From: Hyphomicrobiaceae bacterium
GTDB taxonomy: Bacteria; Pseudomonadota; Alphaproteobacteria; Rhizobiales; Aestuariivirgaceae
Assembly (NCBI GenBank): GCA_900298995.1
Contig: OMIC01000039.1
Span: 62,001-126,000, forward strand
DNA: 64,000 nt
Direction: 5' to 3'
Shown: piece after piece, positions 23,656 through 32,425 of the stretch
Numbering within the stretch: the stretch's first letter is position 1
How the letters are laid out: each line of letters begins with the position of its first letter
Program-made: the position numbers and the translations under genes
Notes under the pieces: generated by a model
Told to the model about the DNA's origin: nothing
Seen by the model: the letters and a program-made list of their open reading frames with translations, nothing else
The model's database searches: none

Positions 23656-23961
23656 ATGATGATGTCCATGAACCCCTTGCTGTGGCTGATCCTCACGGTC
23701 ATCAACATCTATTTCTGGATCATTCTGGCGAGCGTCATTCTCAGCTGGCTGGTGGCCTTCAACATCGTCAACCGCTCCAACAGCTATGTGCGCCAGATCG
23801 GCGTCGCGCTCGACCGGCTCACCGAGCCGCTCCTGAAGCCCATCCGCCGCTTTCTCCCCGATCTCGGCGGCATCGACATCTCCCCCATCATCCTGCTCAT
23901 CGCCATGCAGTTCTTCGGCATGGTCGTGACCTGGCTCTTCGTCAATCTCGGCTGGGCGTGA
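23656..23961 (+). CDS. YggT-family membrane protein
   Basis: A 101-residue protein with two hydrophobic segments (about residues 6-35 and 75-98) flanking a short conserved basic loop LTEPLLKPIRRFLPDLGGIDISP, the hallmark of YggT proteins. Their role is not settled, with osmotic and cation handling and placement near cell-division genes reported. The ORF track adds 20 codons. ATG 23656 is preceded by GAAAGG, and two more ATGs follow within four codons. The stop overlaps the GTG start of the next gene. Confidence 0.9.
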   Translation: MMMSMNPLLWLILTVINIYFWIILASVILSWLVAFNIVNRSNSYVRQIGVALDRLTEPLLKPIRRFLPDLGGIDISPIILLIAMQFFGMVVTWLFVNLGWA

Positions 23962-24284
23962 CCTCGCCGCTGCGCCCGGGGCGCGGCGGGCTGCTGCTCG
24001 CCGTCCGGGTGACGTCCAAGTCCTCCCGCGATGCCGTGGCGGGTCTCCACACGGCGGCTGACGGCGCGGTGTCTCTGGCGGTCAGGGTTACGGCGGCGCC
24101 TGACAAGGGGCGGGCGAACAAGGCCGTGATCGGCCTGCTGGCCAAGGCCTCCGGCCTGCCCAGATCCGCCTTCGCGATCGTTTCCGGCGAAACAGAGCGT
24201 TGCAAAACCCTTCTGGTGACTGGAAATCCGGCCGCAGTTGAGGCATGGATGTCGTCAATAGTGAATGACAGGAAGGAAAGTTGA
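23958..24284 (+). CDS. DUF167 (YggU) family protein
   Basis: A 108-residue soluble protein matching DUF167: the block VRVTPKS-like [14 protein letters not shown] and [25 protein letters not shown], ending in [11 protein letters not shown]. The ORF track places the start far upstream inside yggT. The plausible start is GTG 23958, overlapping the yggT stop (GTGA). Function is unknown; members occur beside yggT across proteobacteria. folD begins two bases after its stop. Confidence 0.88.
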   Translation: MTSPLRPGRGGLLLAVRVTSKSSRDAVAGLHTAADGAVSLAVRVTAAPDKGRANKAVIGLLAKASGLPRSAFAIVSGETERCKTLLVTGNPAAVEAWMSSIVNDRKES

Positions 24285-24286
24285 CC

Positions 24287-25165
24287 ATGGCGAAAATCAT
24301 TGACGGCAAGGCCTTTGCCGAGGGTCTGCGCGGGCGGATCGCCAAGGCGGTTGACGTTCTCAAGTCAAAGCACGGGTTTACACCCGGCCTCGCGGTGGTC
24401 CTGGTGGGCGAGGATCCGGCCTCGAAGGTCTATGTCGCCAACAAGGCCAAGCAGACGGTCGAGGTCGGCATGAACAGCTGGGAACACAGGCTGCCTGCCG
24501 AGACCTCCGAAAAGGATCTGCTGGCGATGGTCGAGCGCCTCAACGCCGACCCCGCCGTGGACGGCATTCTCGTGCAGCTGCCGCTGCCGAAGCACATCGA
24601 CTCCACCAAGGTCCTGACCGCCATCGCGCCGGCCAAGGACGTTGACGGTTTTCATGTCGTGAATGTCGGCAAGCTCTCGACCGGGCAGGATTCGCTCGTG
24701 CCCTGCACGCCGGTCGGCTCGGTGATGCTCGCCAGGGACGTGCTGGGCAAACTCGACGGGGTCGAGGCCGTCGTCATCGGCCGTTCCAACATCGTCGGCA
24801 AGCCGGTGGCGCAATTGCTGCTCGCCGAGAACTGCACCGTGACGATCGCCCATTCCCGTACGAAGGACCTGCCCGGGGTCGTCCGCCGGGCCGACCTCGT
24901 CATCGCCGCCGTCGGCCGGCCGGAGATGGTCAAGGGCGACTGGCTGAAGCCGGGGGCGACCGTCATCGACGTGGGCATCAACCGCATCGAGCGTGACGGC
25001 AAGGGGAAGTTGGTGGGCGATTGCGATTTCGCGTCCTGCGAGAAGGTCGCGGGGGCCATCACGCCGGTGCCGGGCGGCGTCGGTCCGATGACGATTGCAT
25101 GTCTGCTCTACAACACCGTGAAGGCGGCTTGCGCGGCACGCGGCATCAACCAGCCGGAGATGTAG
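24287..25165 (+). CDS. folD: bifunctional methylenetetrahydrofolate dehydrogenase/cyclohydrolase
   Basis: Interconverts 5,10-methylene-THF and 10-formyl-THF, supplying one-carbon units for purines and formyl-Met-tRNA. The 292-residue protein shows the active-site lysine block [15 protein letters not shown], the [13 protein letters not shown] signature and the NADP loop [11 protein letters not shown] plus CTPxG-like PCTPVGS. The start at ATG 24287 has AGGAAAG upstream, not the TTG two codons earlier. It is the last gene of a yggT-DUF167-folD operon and converges on ppa with only seven bases between. Confidence 0.97.
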   Translation: MAKIIDGKAFAEGLRGRIAKAVDVLKSKHGFTPGLAVVLVGEDPASKVYVANKAKQTVEVGMNSWEHRLPAETSEKDLLAMVERLNADPAVDGILVQLPLPKHIDSTKVLTAIAPAKDVDGFHVVNVGKLSTGQDSLVPCTPVGSVMLARDVLGKLDGVEAVVIGRSNIVGKPVAQLLLAENCTVTIAHSRTKDLPGVVRRADLVIAAVGRPEMVKGDWLKPGATVIDVGINRIERDGKGKLVGDCDFASCEKVAGAITPVPGGVGPMTIACLLYNTVKAACAARGINQPEM

Positions 25166-25172
25166 GCGGACG

Positions 25173-25700
25173 TCAACGCTTTGCGCGCTGGACAGCTTCC
25201 AGAATCATCTTTTCGGCTTCCGCGGCATCGCCCCAGCCTACGACCTTCACCCATTTTCCGGGCTCCAGATCCTTGTAGTGCTCGAAGAAATGCTCAATCT
25301 GGCGGAGCGTGATCTCCGGCAGGTCGGCGTAGCTGTGTACGTTCTCGTAGCGGCGCGTGAGCTTAGGTGTCGGAACGGCAATGATTTTTTCATCGCCGCC
25401 CGCTTCGTCCTGCATCTTCAGCACACCCACCGGACGCACCGCCACGACAGCGCCCGGTATGATGCCGCGCTGGTTGGCGATCAACACGTCGATGGGGTCG
25501 CCGTCATCCGAAAGCGTGTGTGGGATGAAGCCGTAGTTTCCTGGGTAACGCATTGAAGTATAAAGGAAACGGTCAACCACCAGCGTGCCCGCCGCCTTGT
25601 CCATTTCATATTTGATCGGCTCGCCGCCCACCGGCACCTCGACGATGACATTGACCTCCTTGGGCGGGTTGCGGCCGATCGAAATGGCGTCGATGCGCAT
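25173..25700 (-). CDS. ppa: inorganic pyrophosphatase
   Basis: Hydrolyses pyrophosphate to drive biosynthetic reactions. The 175-residue family I enzyme has the substrate/metal blocks [33 protein letters not shown] and [10 protein letters not shown] (the D-x-D-P-x-D motif), and a conserved KxxxRR-like [10 protein letters not shown] region. Full length. It stands alone, convergent with folD. Confidence 0.97.
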   Translation of the reverse strand: MRIDAISIGRNPPKEVNVIVEVPVGGEPIKYEMDKAAGTLVVDRFLYTSMRYPGNYGFIPHTLSDDGDPIDVLIANQRGIIPGAVVAVRPVGVLKMQDEAGGDEKIIAVPTPKLTRRYENVHSYADLPEITLRQIEHFFEHYKDLEPGKWVKVVGWGDAAEAEKMILEAVQRAKR

Positions 25701-25792
25701 GACGGATTCCTGTGTTGCGGACGCGGTCTGTCTGCCATGGACGGCAGAGCGGTTCCATTGGGCTTATGGCGGTGGCGTGTGCGCCATCCGGC

Positions 25793-27625
25793 TCAGGCCG
25801 CGCTTTCCGCCTCCTTGGCGCGACTTAGGCGCTTTCTTTCATGTGGATCGAGAATTGCCTTTCGGAGCCGGATGGACTTCGGCGTCACTTCCACCAGCTC
25901 GTCCTCGCCGACATAGGCCAGGGCCTTTTCCAGCGACATCTTGATCGGCGGCGTCAGGATCAGCGCTTCGTCCTTGCCCGAGGCACGCACGTTCGAGAGC
26001 TTCTTGCCCTTGATGACATTGAGCTCGAGATCATTGCCGCGCGTGTGTTCCCCAACGATCATGCCGGGATAGACCTTGGTGCCGTGCTCGATGAACATGG
26101 GGCCGCGGTCCTGCAGGTTGAAGATGGCATAGGCCACCGCCTCGCCGTCGCTGTTGGAGATGAGCGCGCCGGTGTGACGGCCCGGAATGTCGCCGAAATG
26201 CGGCGCATAGCCGTGGAAGAGACGGTTGAAGATGGCGGTGCCGCGCGTGTCCGAGAGAAGCTCGGACTGATAGCCGATGAGGCCGCGTGTCGGCGCCAGG
26301 AACACCAGCCTCTGGCGGCCCGCACCCGAGGGACGCATGTCGCGCAGCTCGCCCTTGCGCTCAGACACCTTCTGAACCACGACGCCGGAATAGGCCTCGT
26401 CGACATCGATGATCACTTCCTCGACCGGCTCGAGCTTCTGGCCCGTGGCCTCGTCGACCCGGAACACTACCCGTGGCCTGCCGACCGTCAGTTCGAAGCC
26501 TTCCCGCCGCATGGTTTCGATCAGGATGCCAAGCTGCAACTCACCGCGTCCGGCCACTTCGAAGGCATCGGTTTCCGTCTCGGACGGCGTGACGCGCAGC
26601 GCCACATTGCCTTCTGCCTCGCGCAGCAACCGTTCGCGGATGACGCGCGACTGCACCTTGTCACCCTCCTTGCCGGCCAGAGGGCCGTCATTGATGCGGA
26701 AGGTCATGGTCAGTGTCGGCGGATCGATGGGCTGCGCAGGAATCGCGTCGGACACCGCGGGATCGCAGATGGTGTCGGCGACGGTTGCCGTCGTCAGGCC
26801 CGATATCGCCACGATATCACCCGCCTGGCCCTCATCGACCGGCTGGCGTTCCAGTCCGCGGAAGGCCAGCACCTTGGAAACCCGGCCCTGTTCGACCAGC
26901 TTGCCATCGCGCGACAGGGCCTTGACGGACTGGTTGGCCTTGACCGTCCCTGAGCGGATGCGGCCGGTCAGCACGCGACCCAGAAAGGGGTTGGCCTCAA
27001 TCGTCGTCACCAGCATGCGGAACGGACCGTCCTCGACCGGCGGCGATGTGAAATGCCTTACGATGAGATCGAACAGCGGTGCCATGTTGTCTTGCGGCCC
27101 GGTGGGCGACTCGGCCATCCAGCCCTGCTTGGCGGAGCCGTAGATGATGGGGAAGTCGAGTTGCTCCTCATTTGCGTCAAGATTGGCGAACAGGTCGAAC
27201 ACCTCATTCACCACCTCGTTGTGGCGCTCGTCGGGACGATCGATCTTGTTGATGCAGACGATCGGCCGGAGGCCGATCTTGAGCGCCTTTTGCAGCACGA
27301 ATTTGGTTTGCGGCATCGGCCCTTCGGCGGCATCGACCAGGAGCACCGCGCCATCCACCATGTTGAGGATGCGCTCGACCTCACCGCCGAAATCGGCGTG
27401 GCCTGGGGTGTCGACAATATTGATGCGGGTGTCCTTCCAGTTCAGGGAGGTCACCTTGGCGAGAATCGTGATCCCGCGCTCACGCTCGAGATCGTTTGAA
27501 TCCATGGCGCGCTCGGCCACCTTCTGGTTCTCGCGGAACGAGCCCGACTGCGACAGCAGCCGGTCGATCAGCGTCGTCTTGCCATGGTCGACATGGGCGA
27601 TGATGGCGATATTGCGCAAATTCAT
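25793..27625 (-). CDS. typA: ribosome-associated translational GTPase TypA/BipA
   Basis: GTPase of the EF-G family that acts on the ribosome during stress and in 50S assembly. The 610-residue protein has G1 AHVDHGKTTL, G2 RERGITI, G3 DTPGHADFGGEV, G4 NKIDRPD, then EF-G domains II, III and V and the BipA-specific C-terminal domain. Its size is normal for TypA. The minus-strand gene is divergent from the J-domain gene. Together with prfC and lepA, the window holds three members of this GTPase family, each in its own context. Confidence 0.96.
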   Translation of the reverse strand: MNLRNIAIIAHVDHGKTTLIDRLLSQSGSFRENQKVAERAMDSNDLERERGITILAKVTSLNWKDTRINIVDTPGHADFGGEVERILNMVDGAVLLVDAAEGPMPQTKFVLQKALKIGLRPIVCINKIDRPDERHNEVVNEVFDLFANLDANEEQLDFPIIYGSAKQGWMAESPTGPQDNMAPLFDLIVRHFTSPPVEDGPFRMLVTTIEANPFLGRVLTGRIRSGTVKANQSVKALSRDGKLVEQGRVSKVLAFRGLERQPVDEGQAGDIVAISGLTTATVADTICDPAVSDAIPAQPIDPPTLTMTFRINDGPLAGKEGDKVQSRVIRERLLREAEGNVALRVTPSETETDAFEVAGRGELQLGILIETMRREGFELTVGRPRVVFRVDEATGQKLEPVEEVIIDVDEAYSGVVVQKVSERKGELRDMRPSGAGRQRLVFLAPTRGLIGYQSELLSDTRGTAIFNRLFHGYAPHFGDIPGRHTGALISNSDGEAVAYAIFNLQDRGPMFIEHGTKVYPGMIVGEHTRGNDLELNVIKGKKLSNVRASGKDEALILTPPIKMSLEKALAYVGEDELVEVTPKSIRLRKAILDPHERKRLSRAKEAESAA

Positions 27626-27749
27626 GAGTTTGGAGAACTTTCTTCAGGGATGCGGATTGCCGGGGCGCTTAGCATGTGCATTATGGGAACGCAATTTGTC
27701 GGTTCGCTGACGTCTGGTGCAGCGTCCGGGCATCTGAAAGGAAAGGGGC

Positions 27750-28211
27750 ATGTTTCAGTCGAGGGACGACAAGGCCAACCGTACCCTGGTGCTGGTCAGC
27801 CTGACCGATAATTCAGCAATGACGGTCTCCGTGCGCATGCCGCTGTCCAACCGGCTGGGTGACGCGCTCAACAATGCCGACCAGTTTCTGGATGCCATGA
27901 CCGTTGCGGGCCAGCAGATCTACATCTCGAAATCGAGCATCCGCTCGGTGCGTTCTGCTGCGCTGCCCAAGACCGACCAGCTTGAACTCGATACCCGCGG
28001 TCAGGGGCTTCCGGGCTTTGACCCCTATGCCGTGCTCAAGGTCGAAAAGGGTGCCTCGGCCGAGGAGATCAAGCATGCCTATCACAAGATGGCGAGACTC
28101 TATCACCCCGACCGCATCGCGTCCTACGAACTGCCCGAAGAGGTGAAGGAATATGTCCGCGCCATGCTGGTGCGGATCAATCTCGCCTTCGAGCAGATCG
28201 GTCAGCAATAG
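27750..28211 (+). CDS. J-domain protein (DnaJ-like) with unrecognised N-terminal region
   Basis: A 153-residue protein. Residues 88-150 form a J domain (FDPYAVLKVEKGASAEEIKHAYHKMARLYHPDR, with the Hsp70-stimulating HPD). Residues 1-80 contain a beta-rich segment (LVLVSLTDNSAMTVSVRMPLSNRLGDALNNADQFL) that I do not recognise. There is no G/F or zinc-finger region, so it is a class III co-chaperone that probably recruits DnaK to a specific client. Its start has GGAAAGGGGC upstream. Confidence 0.85.
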   Translation: MFQSRDDKANRTLVLVSLTDNSAMTVSVRMPLSNRLGDALNNADQFLDAMTVAGQQIYISKSSIRSVRSAALPKTDQLELDTRGQGLPGFDPYAVLKVEKGASAEEIKHAYHKMARLYHPDRIASYELPEEVKEYVRAMLVRINLAFEQIGQQ

Positions 28212-28233
28212 GCCAGGGAGCGAGCGTCCGGCA

Positions 28234-28740
28234 TCAGGGGAGCTTCTTCACATCCGTCAGCTCGCCGCTGGCGGAATCGAGCTTGATGCTGAAGGACTTG
28301 CCGTCGCGCTGGGCGTTGAAGGCATAGATCTTGCCCGTGCAGCTTGACGCTTCCACGCTGGAAAAGCCGAAGCTGCTGACCACCATGGTGGCCTTCTCGC
28401 AGGACAGCGCGGTGGCAGGCGGTGGTTCCGCCTTGGCCGCCGTTGCAGGCTTGGCCGCAACCGGCGACTTCTGGGTCGGAGTTGAGGGCTTGGGTTCGTA
28501 ATAGCTTTCGTCGAATTTCTTCTTGCTCCTCGCATCCTCGCCATAGAGCGTGTCGAATTCCTCCTGTGTCAGCCCATAGTCGCCGAACAGCAGGCGCACG
28601 CCCGGAATCTTGCGCAGGAAGGTTGGTCCGACGAACTCATCTTCCGCCACCAGGATGGGCTGCTGCGCCCCGGACGGGGCCGGGAGGTCACCGGGGCCCG
28701 GGAAAACGGCGAGCGACAGGACGAGTGTGTGAAGAACCAT
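28234..28740 (-). CDS. secreted or periplasmic hypothetical protein
   Basis: A 168-residue protein that I do not recognise. It begins with a short hydrophobic segment (LVLSLAVFPG), a weak signal-peptide candidate. A Pro/Ala/Lys-rich linker (about 85-108) separates an N-terminal acidic region (LTQEEFDTLYGED) from a C-terminal domain with two cysteines (SCEKATM, SSCTGKIY) that might form a disulfide, and a PepSY-like ending DSASGELTDVKKL. It is convergent with the J-domain gene. Codon use is like its neighbours. Confidence 0.7.
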   Translation of the reverse strand: MVLHTLVLSLAVFPGPGDLPAPSGAQQPILVAEDEFVGPTFLRKIPGVRLLFGDYGLTQEEFDTLYGEDARSKKKFDESYYEPKPSTPTQKSPVAAKPATAAKAEPPPATALSCEKATMVVSSFGFSSVEASSCTGKIYAFNAQRDGKSFSIKLDSASGELTDVKKLP

Positions 28741-28897
28741 GGTCTTCCCTCATTCTGGTTGCCCGGCGCGGCAGGCACGCGCCGGGTTCAACCCCTATGG
28801 CGGCACATGCCGTGCCGGGCGTCAATGAAAACTTCACATGCCATTGGTCGAAAACATCGTGGCCATTGTGCGGCATTGCTGTCCGGCTGGCAGCTGC

Positions 28898-29296
28898 TCA
28901 CCGGATGACAGCCAACTGGTTCACCGCACCCTGGCTAGTCACCCGCACCAGATACTGGTGGCCATTCCTCCACGCGGTGAAGGAGTAGCGGGGGGCGTGG
29001 CAGTCCCTGGCGTTCACATTATGGTAACCACGATTGTAAAGGATCTGGCGTCCGTCGTTGCAGGTGACGTAGCGGTTGACGGGCCGGTGCGGCGCAGGAC
29101 GATAGTGGTAGGGGCGAACTGGACGCGGATAGTAGCCGCCGTACCAGCCGTGATAGCCGCCGTACCAGCCATTGTAGCCGCCGTTGATGCCGATGCCGAT
29201 GTCGACGTCAACATCCGCCCGGGCTTCGGAGGCGAGCAGCGTGGCCGCGAGACCCATGACCAGGGCGGCGGCGGCGAAGAGGGACTTGGCAATCAT
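28898..29296 (-). CDS. small secreted glycine/tyrosine-repeat hypothetical protein
   Basis: A 132-residue protein with a clear signal peptide (MIAKSLFAAAALVMGLAATLLASEARA). A short repeat of YGG/GWYGGY units (NGWYGGYHGWYGGYYPRP) and a Pro/His/Tyr-rich stretch follow, then a domain with two cysteines (VTCNDGRQILYNRGYHNVNARDCHAPRYSF). The ORF track adds 23 codons. ATG 29296 has a strong AAGGAGA site and fits the signal peptide. The function is unknown; the repeat resembles glycine-rich envelope proteins. Confidence 0.75.
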   Translation of the reverse strand: MIAKSLFAAAALVMGLAATLLASEARADVDVDIGIGINGGYNGWYGGYHGWYGGYYPRPVRPYHYRPAPHRPVNRYVTCNDGRQILYNRGYHNVNARDCHAPRYSFTAWRNGHQYLVRVTSQGAVNQLAVIR

Positions 29297-29424
29297 GGTC
29301 GTTCTCCTTGTTTCCTGGCGATGCCGGTGATCGGTCATCGTTGGGAGGAAACTAGCAGCCGCCATTTGAACCGAAGCCGAACTAGGCGTTCATCTGGCAT
29401 TCATCCGGGGTGGCCGCAGGGGGG

Positions 29425-29452
29425 CTTGAAACCAGGCCCGTACTCCCTATCT
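29425..29452 (+). promoter_or_regulatory. RpoH (sigma-32)-like heat-shock promoter for hsp20
   Basis: CTTGAA (29425-29430) and CCCTATCT (29445-29452) with 14 bases between resemble the alphaproteobacterial RpoH consensus (CTTGAA and CCCATNT). They sit about 100 bases upstream of the hsp20 start, leaving room for the thermometer leader. Confidence 0.6.
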
Positions 29453-29493
29453 CAAGGCCTGCGGACGCCCATCCGGGGTTCGCCCAACCCAAT

Positions 29494-29547
29494 GCCCGGC
29501 CAGTCATGGCGGGCCAGCAACGTGACATTGCTCAAGGAGAATGTGAC
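29494..29547 (+). promoter_or_regulatory. ROSE-type RNA thermometer in the hsp20 leader
   Basis: Two consecutive hairpins precede the hsp20 ATG. The first pairs GCCCGGCC with GGCGGGC (29494-29514). The second (29522-29547) pairs GTGACATT with AATGTGAC (one mismatch), leaves a bulged G, and then pairs CTC with the GAG of AAGGAG, hiding the ribosome site. The TTGCTC element with its bulged G opposite the Shine-Dalgarno is the hallmark of ROSE elements of rhizobial small heat-shock genes. Confidence 0.8.
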
Positions 29548-29548
29548 C

Positions 29549-30001
29549 ATGTTCGATCTTACCCCCCTTTATCGTTCCACCGTCGGTTTTGACCGGCTCG
29601 CCCGCATGCTCGACGAGGCTGCGGCCGGCGAGGCTCCGGGTTATCCGCCCTACAACATCGAGCGCATCGCCGAGGACGAATACCGCATCACCATGGCGGT
29701 TGCCGGTTTCGCGCCTGCCGACATCGCCATCGAGGCGAAGGGCAATGCCCTTACGGTTGCCGGCAAGAAAGCCGAGAAGACCGAGAGCAAGGGCGAATTC
29801 CTGCATCAGGGCATCGCGTCGCGCGCCTTCGAGCGCCGCTTCCAGCTTGCCGATCATGTGCAGGTGCAGGGCGCCAGCATGGAGAACGGCCTGCTTCACA
29901 TTTCGCTCAAGCGCGAAGTGCCGGAAGCTCTCAAGCCGCGCACCATCCCGGTTGTCGACGGTCAGTCGCCGAAGGTCATCGAGGCCCGCAAGGCAGCCTG
30001 A
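29549..30001 (+). CDS. small heat-shock protein, Hsp20/IbpA family
   Basis: ATP-independent holdase that binds unfolding proteins. The 150-residue protein has an alpha-crystallin domain (about 38-130), with the YNIERIAEDEYRITMAVAGFAPADI opening typical of IbpA-class alphaproteobacterial proteins, the GIASRAFERRFQLADHV block, and a conserved ENGLLHISLKRE. The ORF track opens 237 codons upstream, but the gene starts at MFDLTPLYRS with AAGGAGA in the thermometer hairpin. It is preceded by an RpoH-like promoter and followed by a terminator, so it is monocistronic. Confidence 0.95.
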   Translation: MFDLTPLYRSTVGFDRLARMLDEAAAGEAPGYPPYNIERIAEDEYRITMAVAGFAPADIAIEAKGNALTVAGKKAEKTESKGEFLHQGIASRAFERRFQLADHVQVQGASMENGLLHISLKREVPEALKPRTIPVVDGQSPKVIEARKAA

Positions 30002-30024
30002 TTGCGCAATTGTGAGAACGAAGA

Positions 30025-30050
30025 GGGGCGCTCCGCAAGGGGCGCCCTTT
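30025..30050 (+). terminator. rho-independent terminator after hsp20
   Basis: GGGCGCTCC-GCAA-GGGGCGCCC hairpin with a short TTT tail, 25 bases after the hsp20 stop. Confidence 0.65.
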
Positions 30051-30057
30051 GCCGCGT

Positions 30058-31107
30058 TCAGCCGCGCGCCATGAGGGCGAGAAGCGAATTGATCTCCTCC
30101 TCCGGCGTTGCGAAGGAGAGCACGAAGCGGGCGAAGACCTCGTCCGGAGCGATGCCGTCGCCCAGGCTGTCCGGCATCCAGTCGTAGAAACGCGCGCCTT
30201 CCGCCTGCAACCGATCGAACAGGCTGCGCGGCATGATCGCAAACACCTCATTGGCTTCGACCGGATTGGGTATGCGGATGGTTCGGATCGCCGCAAATCC
30301 TTCCGCCAGTCTGCGGGCGAGGGCATTGGCACGCCGTGCATTCTGGAGCCACAGATCGTTCTCCAGATAGGCCATCATCTGGGCGCCCAGATAGCGGCTC
30401 TTGGAAAGCAGCTGTCCGCCGCGCATGCGGCGGTAGGCAAAATCCTCCGCCAGCGCCAGATCGAAGAAGATCACGGCTTCGAGCATCATGGCACCGTTCT
30501 TGGTCGCCCCGAAGGACAACACATCGACACCCGCTTTCCATGTGAGATCAGCCGGCGTGCAGCCAAGCCCTGCAACGGCATTTGCGAAACGCGCGCCGTC
30601 CATGTGCAGCTTCATGCCGCGGGGGCGGATCAGGCTGGAAAAGGCTTTCACCTCTGCGGGCGAATAGACCGTACCGAGTTCGGTGGCATTGGTGAGCGAA
30701 ACACCTTTCGGTTTTGGGTCATGCTCGCCACGGATGAAACCCTTCAGAGTCCGTTCAACCTGTGCCGGGGCAATCTTGCCGCCTGGCGCGGCAAGGCCGA
30801 GGATCTTCGCGCCGCCGGTGAAGAACTCCGGGCTGTTGCATTCATCAACCGCGATATGTGCCTCGGCATGGCAGATGATCGCTCCGAAGCCCGGCGTGAT
30901 GGCCGAAAGCGCGAGACCATTGGCCGCCGTACCTGATGTCACCAGAAAGGCGCGGAGATCGCAGCCGAATATCTCCTTCAGCCGCTCCTCTGAACGTCTG
31001 GTGAAGTCGTCGCCGCCATAGGAGGGGGCGGTGCCGCCGTTCACATCGCCCAGAGCGGCGAGGATCCTCGGGTGGACGCCATAGACATTGTCGGATGCGA
31101 AATTCAT
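30058..31107 (-). CDS. ltaE: low-specificity L-threonine aldolase
   Basis: PLP enzyme that splits threonine or allo-threonine to glycine and acetaldehyde. The 349-residue fold-type I protein starts MNFASDNVYGVHPRIL and shows FLVTSGTAANGLAL for phosphate binding, the aspartate block KLHMDGARFANAV, and the Schiff-base lysine in LSFGATKNGAMML. Length is normal. It lies 27 bases downstream of the disrupted reductase gene on the same strand. Confidence 0.93.
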   Translation of the reverse strand: MNFASDNVYGVHPRILAALGDVNGGTAPSYGGDDFTRRSEERLKEIFGCDLRAFLVTSGTAANGLALSAITPGFGAIICHAEAHIAVDECNSPEFFTGGAKILGLAAPGGKIAPAQVERTLKGFIRGEHDPKPKGVSLTNATELGTVYSPAEVKAFSSLIRPRGMKLHMDGARFANAVAGLGCTPADLTWKAGVDVLSFGATKNGAMMLEAVIFFDLALAEDFAYRRMRGGQLLSKSRYLGAQMMAYLENDLWLQNARRANALARRLAEGFAAIRTIRIPNPVEANEVFAIMPRSLFDRLQAEGARFYDWMPDSLGDGIAPDEVFARFVLSFATPEEEINSLLALMARG

Positions 31108-31134
31108 GGGGGGATGCCTTCTGTCGGGAGGTGT

Positions 31135-32354
31135 TCAGCCCTTGAGCAGGGCCTTGAGCTGCACGCCGGGATCGGCCAGCGCCTCGGGCGGAGGGGAGGC
31201 CTGCCGCGCGATCAGCATTTCTGCGAGCTTCACGTCGCGGGCGATGGCGTTGCCCGGCCCGATTCCGGAGGCGGCGACAAGCCGCCCTGCCGCATCGAGG
31301 TGGAACATCACGAAGGCCTGCTCACCGGTCTGGCGGCGGACGGTGCGGACGCCATCGCCGGGGCTTCCCGCAATCTGGAGCGAGAGGTCATACTGGTCGG
31401 ACCAGAACCACGGCACAGCCAGATAGGACTTCGACCCGCCGAGCATGTTTCGGTTGCGATATTGGCCTGGTCGGTGGCGTTGCGCCAGGCTTCGAGCCGC
31501 ATGCGCTTGCCCCCGTACAGCCCGTGCGGGAAAGAGCAGCAGTCGCCTGCCGCGAAGATGTCCGGGTCGCTGGTGCGCAGCATGGCGTCACAGGTGATGC
31601 CGTTGTCGCTGGCGAGCCCCGCCTGCCCGGCGAGCGCCGTCTCCGGCGCGGCTCCAATTCCGGCGATGACGATGTCGGCCTGTATCTTGCGGCCGTCGGC
31701 AAGCCGCACCCCATCGGTTTCGACCGCCGCGAGCCCGGTTCCCACTTCCATATTCACGCCCGCCTCAACATGCCGGGCATGGACGACGCTCGCGATCTCT
31801 TCCGGCACACCGCGCATCAGGATGCGGGGCTGGGCTTCGATGAGCGTCACGCTGCAGCCCAGTTGGCGCGCACTCGCCGCAACCTCAAGCCCGATGAACC
31901 CGCCCCCGACGATAGCTGCCGAGGCGCTCGACCGCAGGTGTTTGCGGAGATGGTCGCCGTCAACGAAGTCGCGGAGCGTGTAGGCGAGTTCGCCACCGGG
32001 CAGGGTGAGCTTGCGCGGTTTCGCCCCGGTGGCGATCAGGAGCTTGTCATAGGAAACAGTGCGGCCATCTTCGAGCAGCACGGCCTTGATCCTGCGATCA
32101 ATGCCGGTGGCGCGCGCGCTCCTTATGAGGGTAGCATTGAGCGAAGCGATCATGCTCTCGTCGAGCAGGTAGACAGGCTGCGGTTCCGGCTCGTCGGTGA
32201 GCATCGCCTTGGACAGAGGCGGGCGGTCATAGGGCAGCAGCGTTTCCTCGCTGATCAGGGTAATGGGCCCCTGCCAGCCATTGGCGCGCAGGCTGACGAT
32301 GGCCCGTGCCCCCGCCATACCCCCACCCACGATGACCATGCCTGCATCCGGCAT
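31135..32354 (-). pseudogene. FAD-dependent ferredoxin reductase, frameshifted
   Basis: Two adjacent reading frames join into one ~406-residue NAD(P)H:ferredoxin (rubredoxin/rhodocoxin-type) reductase. Frame one (31308-32354) carries the FAD loop VIVGGGMAGARA, the NAD loop AAIVGGGFIGLEVA and FAAGDCC. It runs normally to EAWRNATDQANIATE and then turns to nonsense. Frame two (31135-31446) resumes at MLGGSKSYLAVPWFWSDQYDLSLQIAG, the family's next block. A single missing base near 31447-31455 explains this. It is a pseudogene, or possibly a sequencing error. The product would pass electrons to a small iron-sulfur carrier. Confidence 0.85.
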
Positions 32355-32425
32355 TCGCTCGACTCCGCGTGTTGCAATTCCGGCATGTGGTTACGCGATC
32401 CGCATGCCGAATGCCAGTGCGCGGG

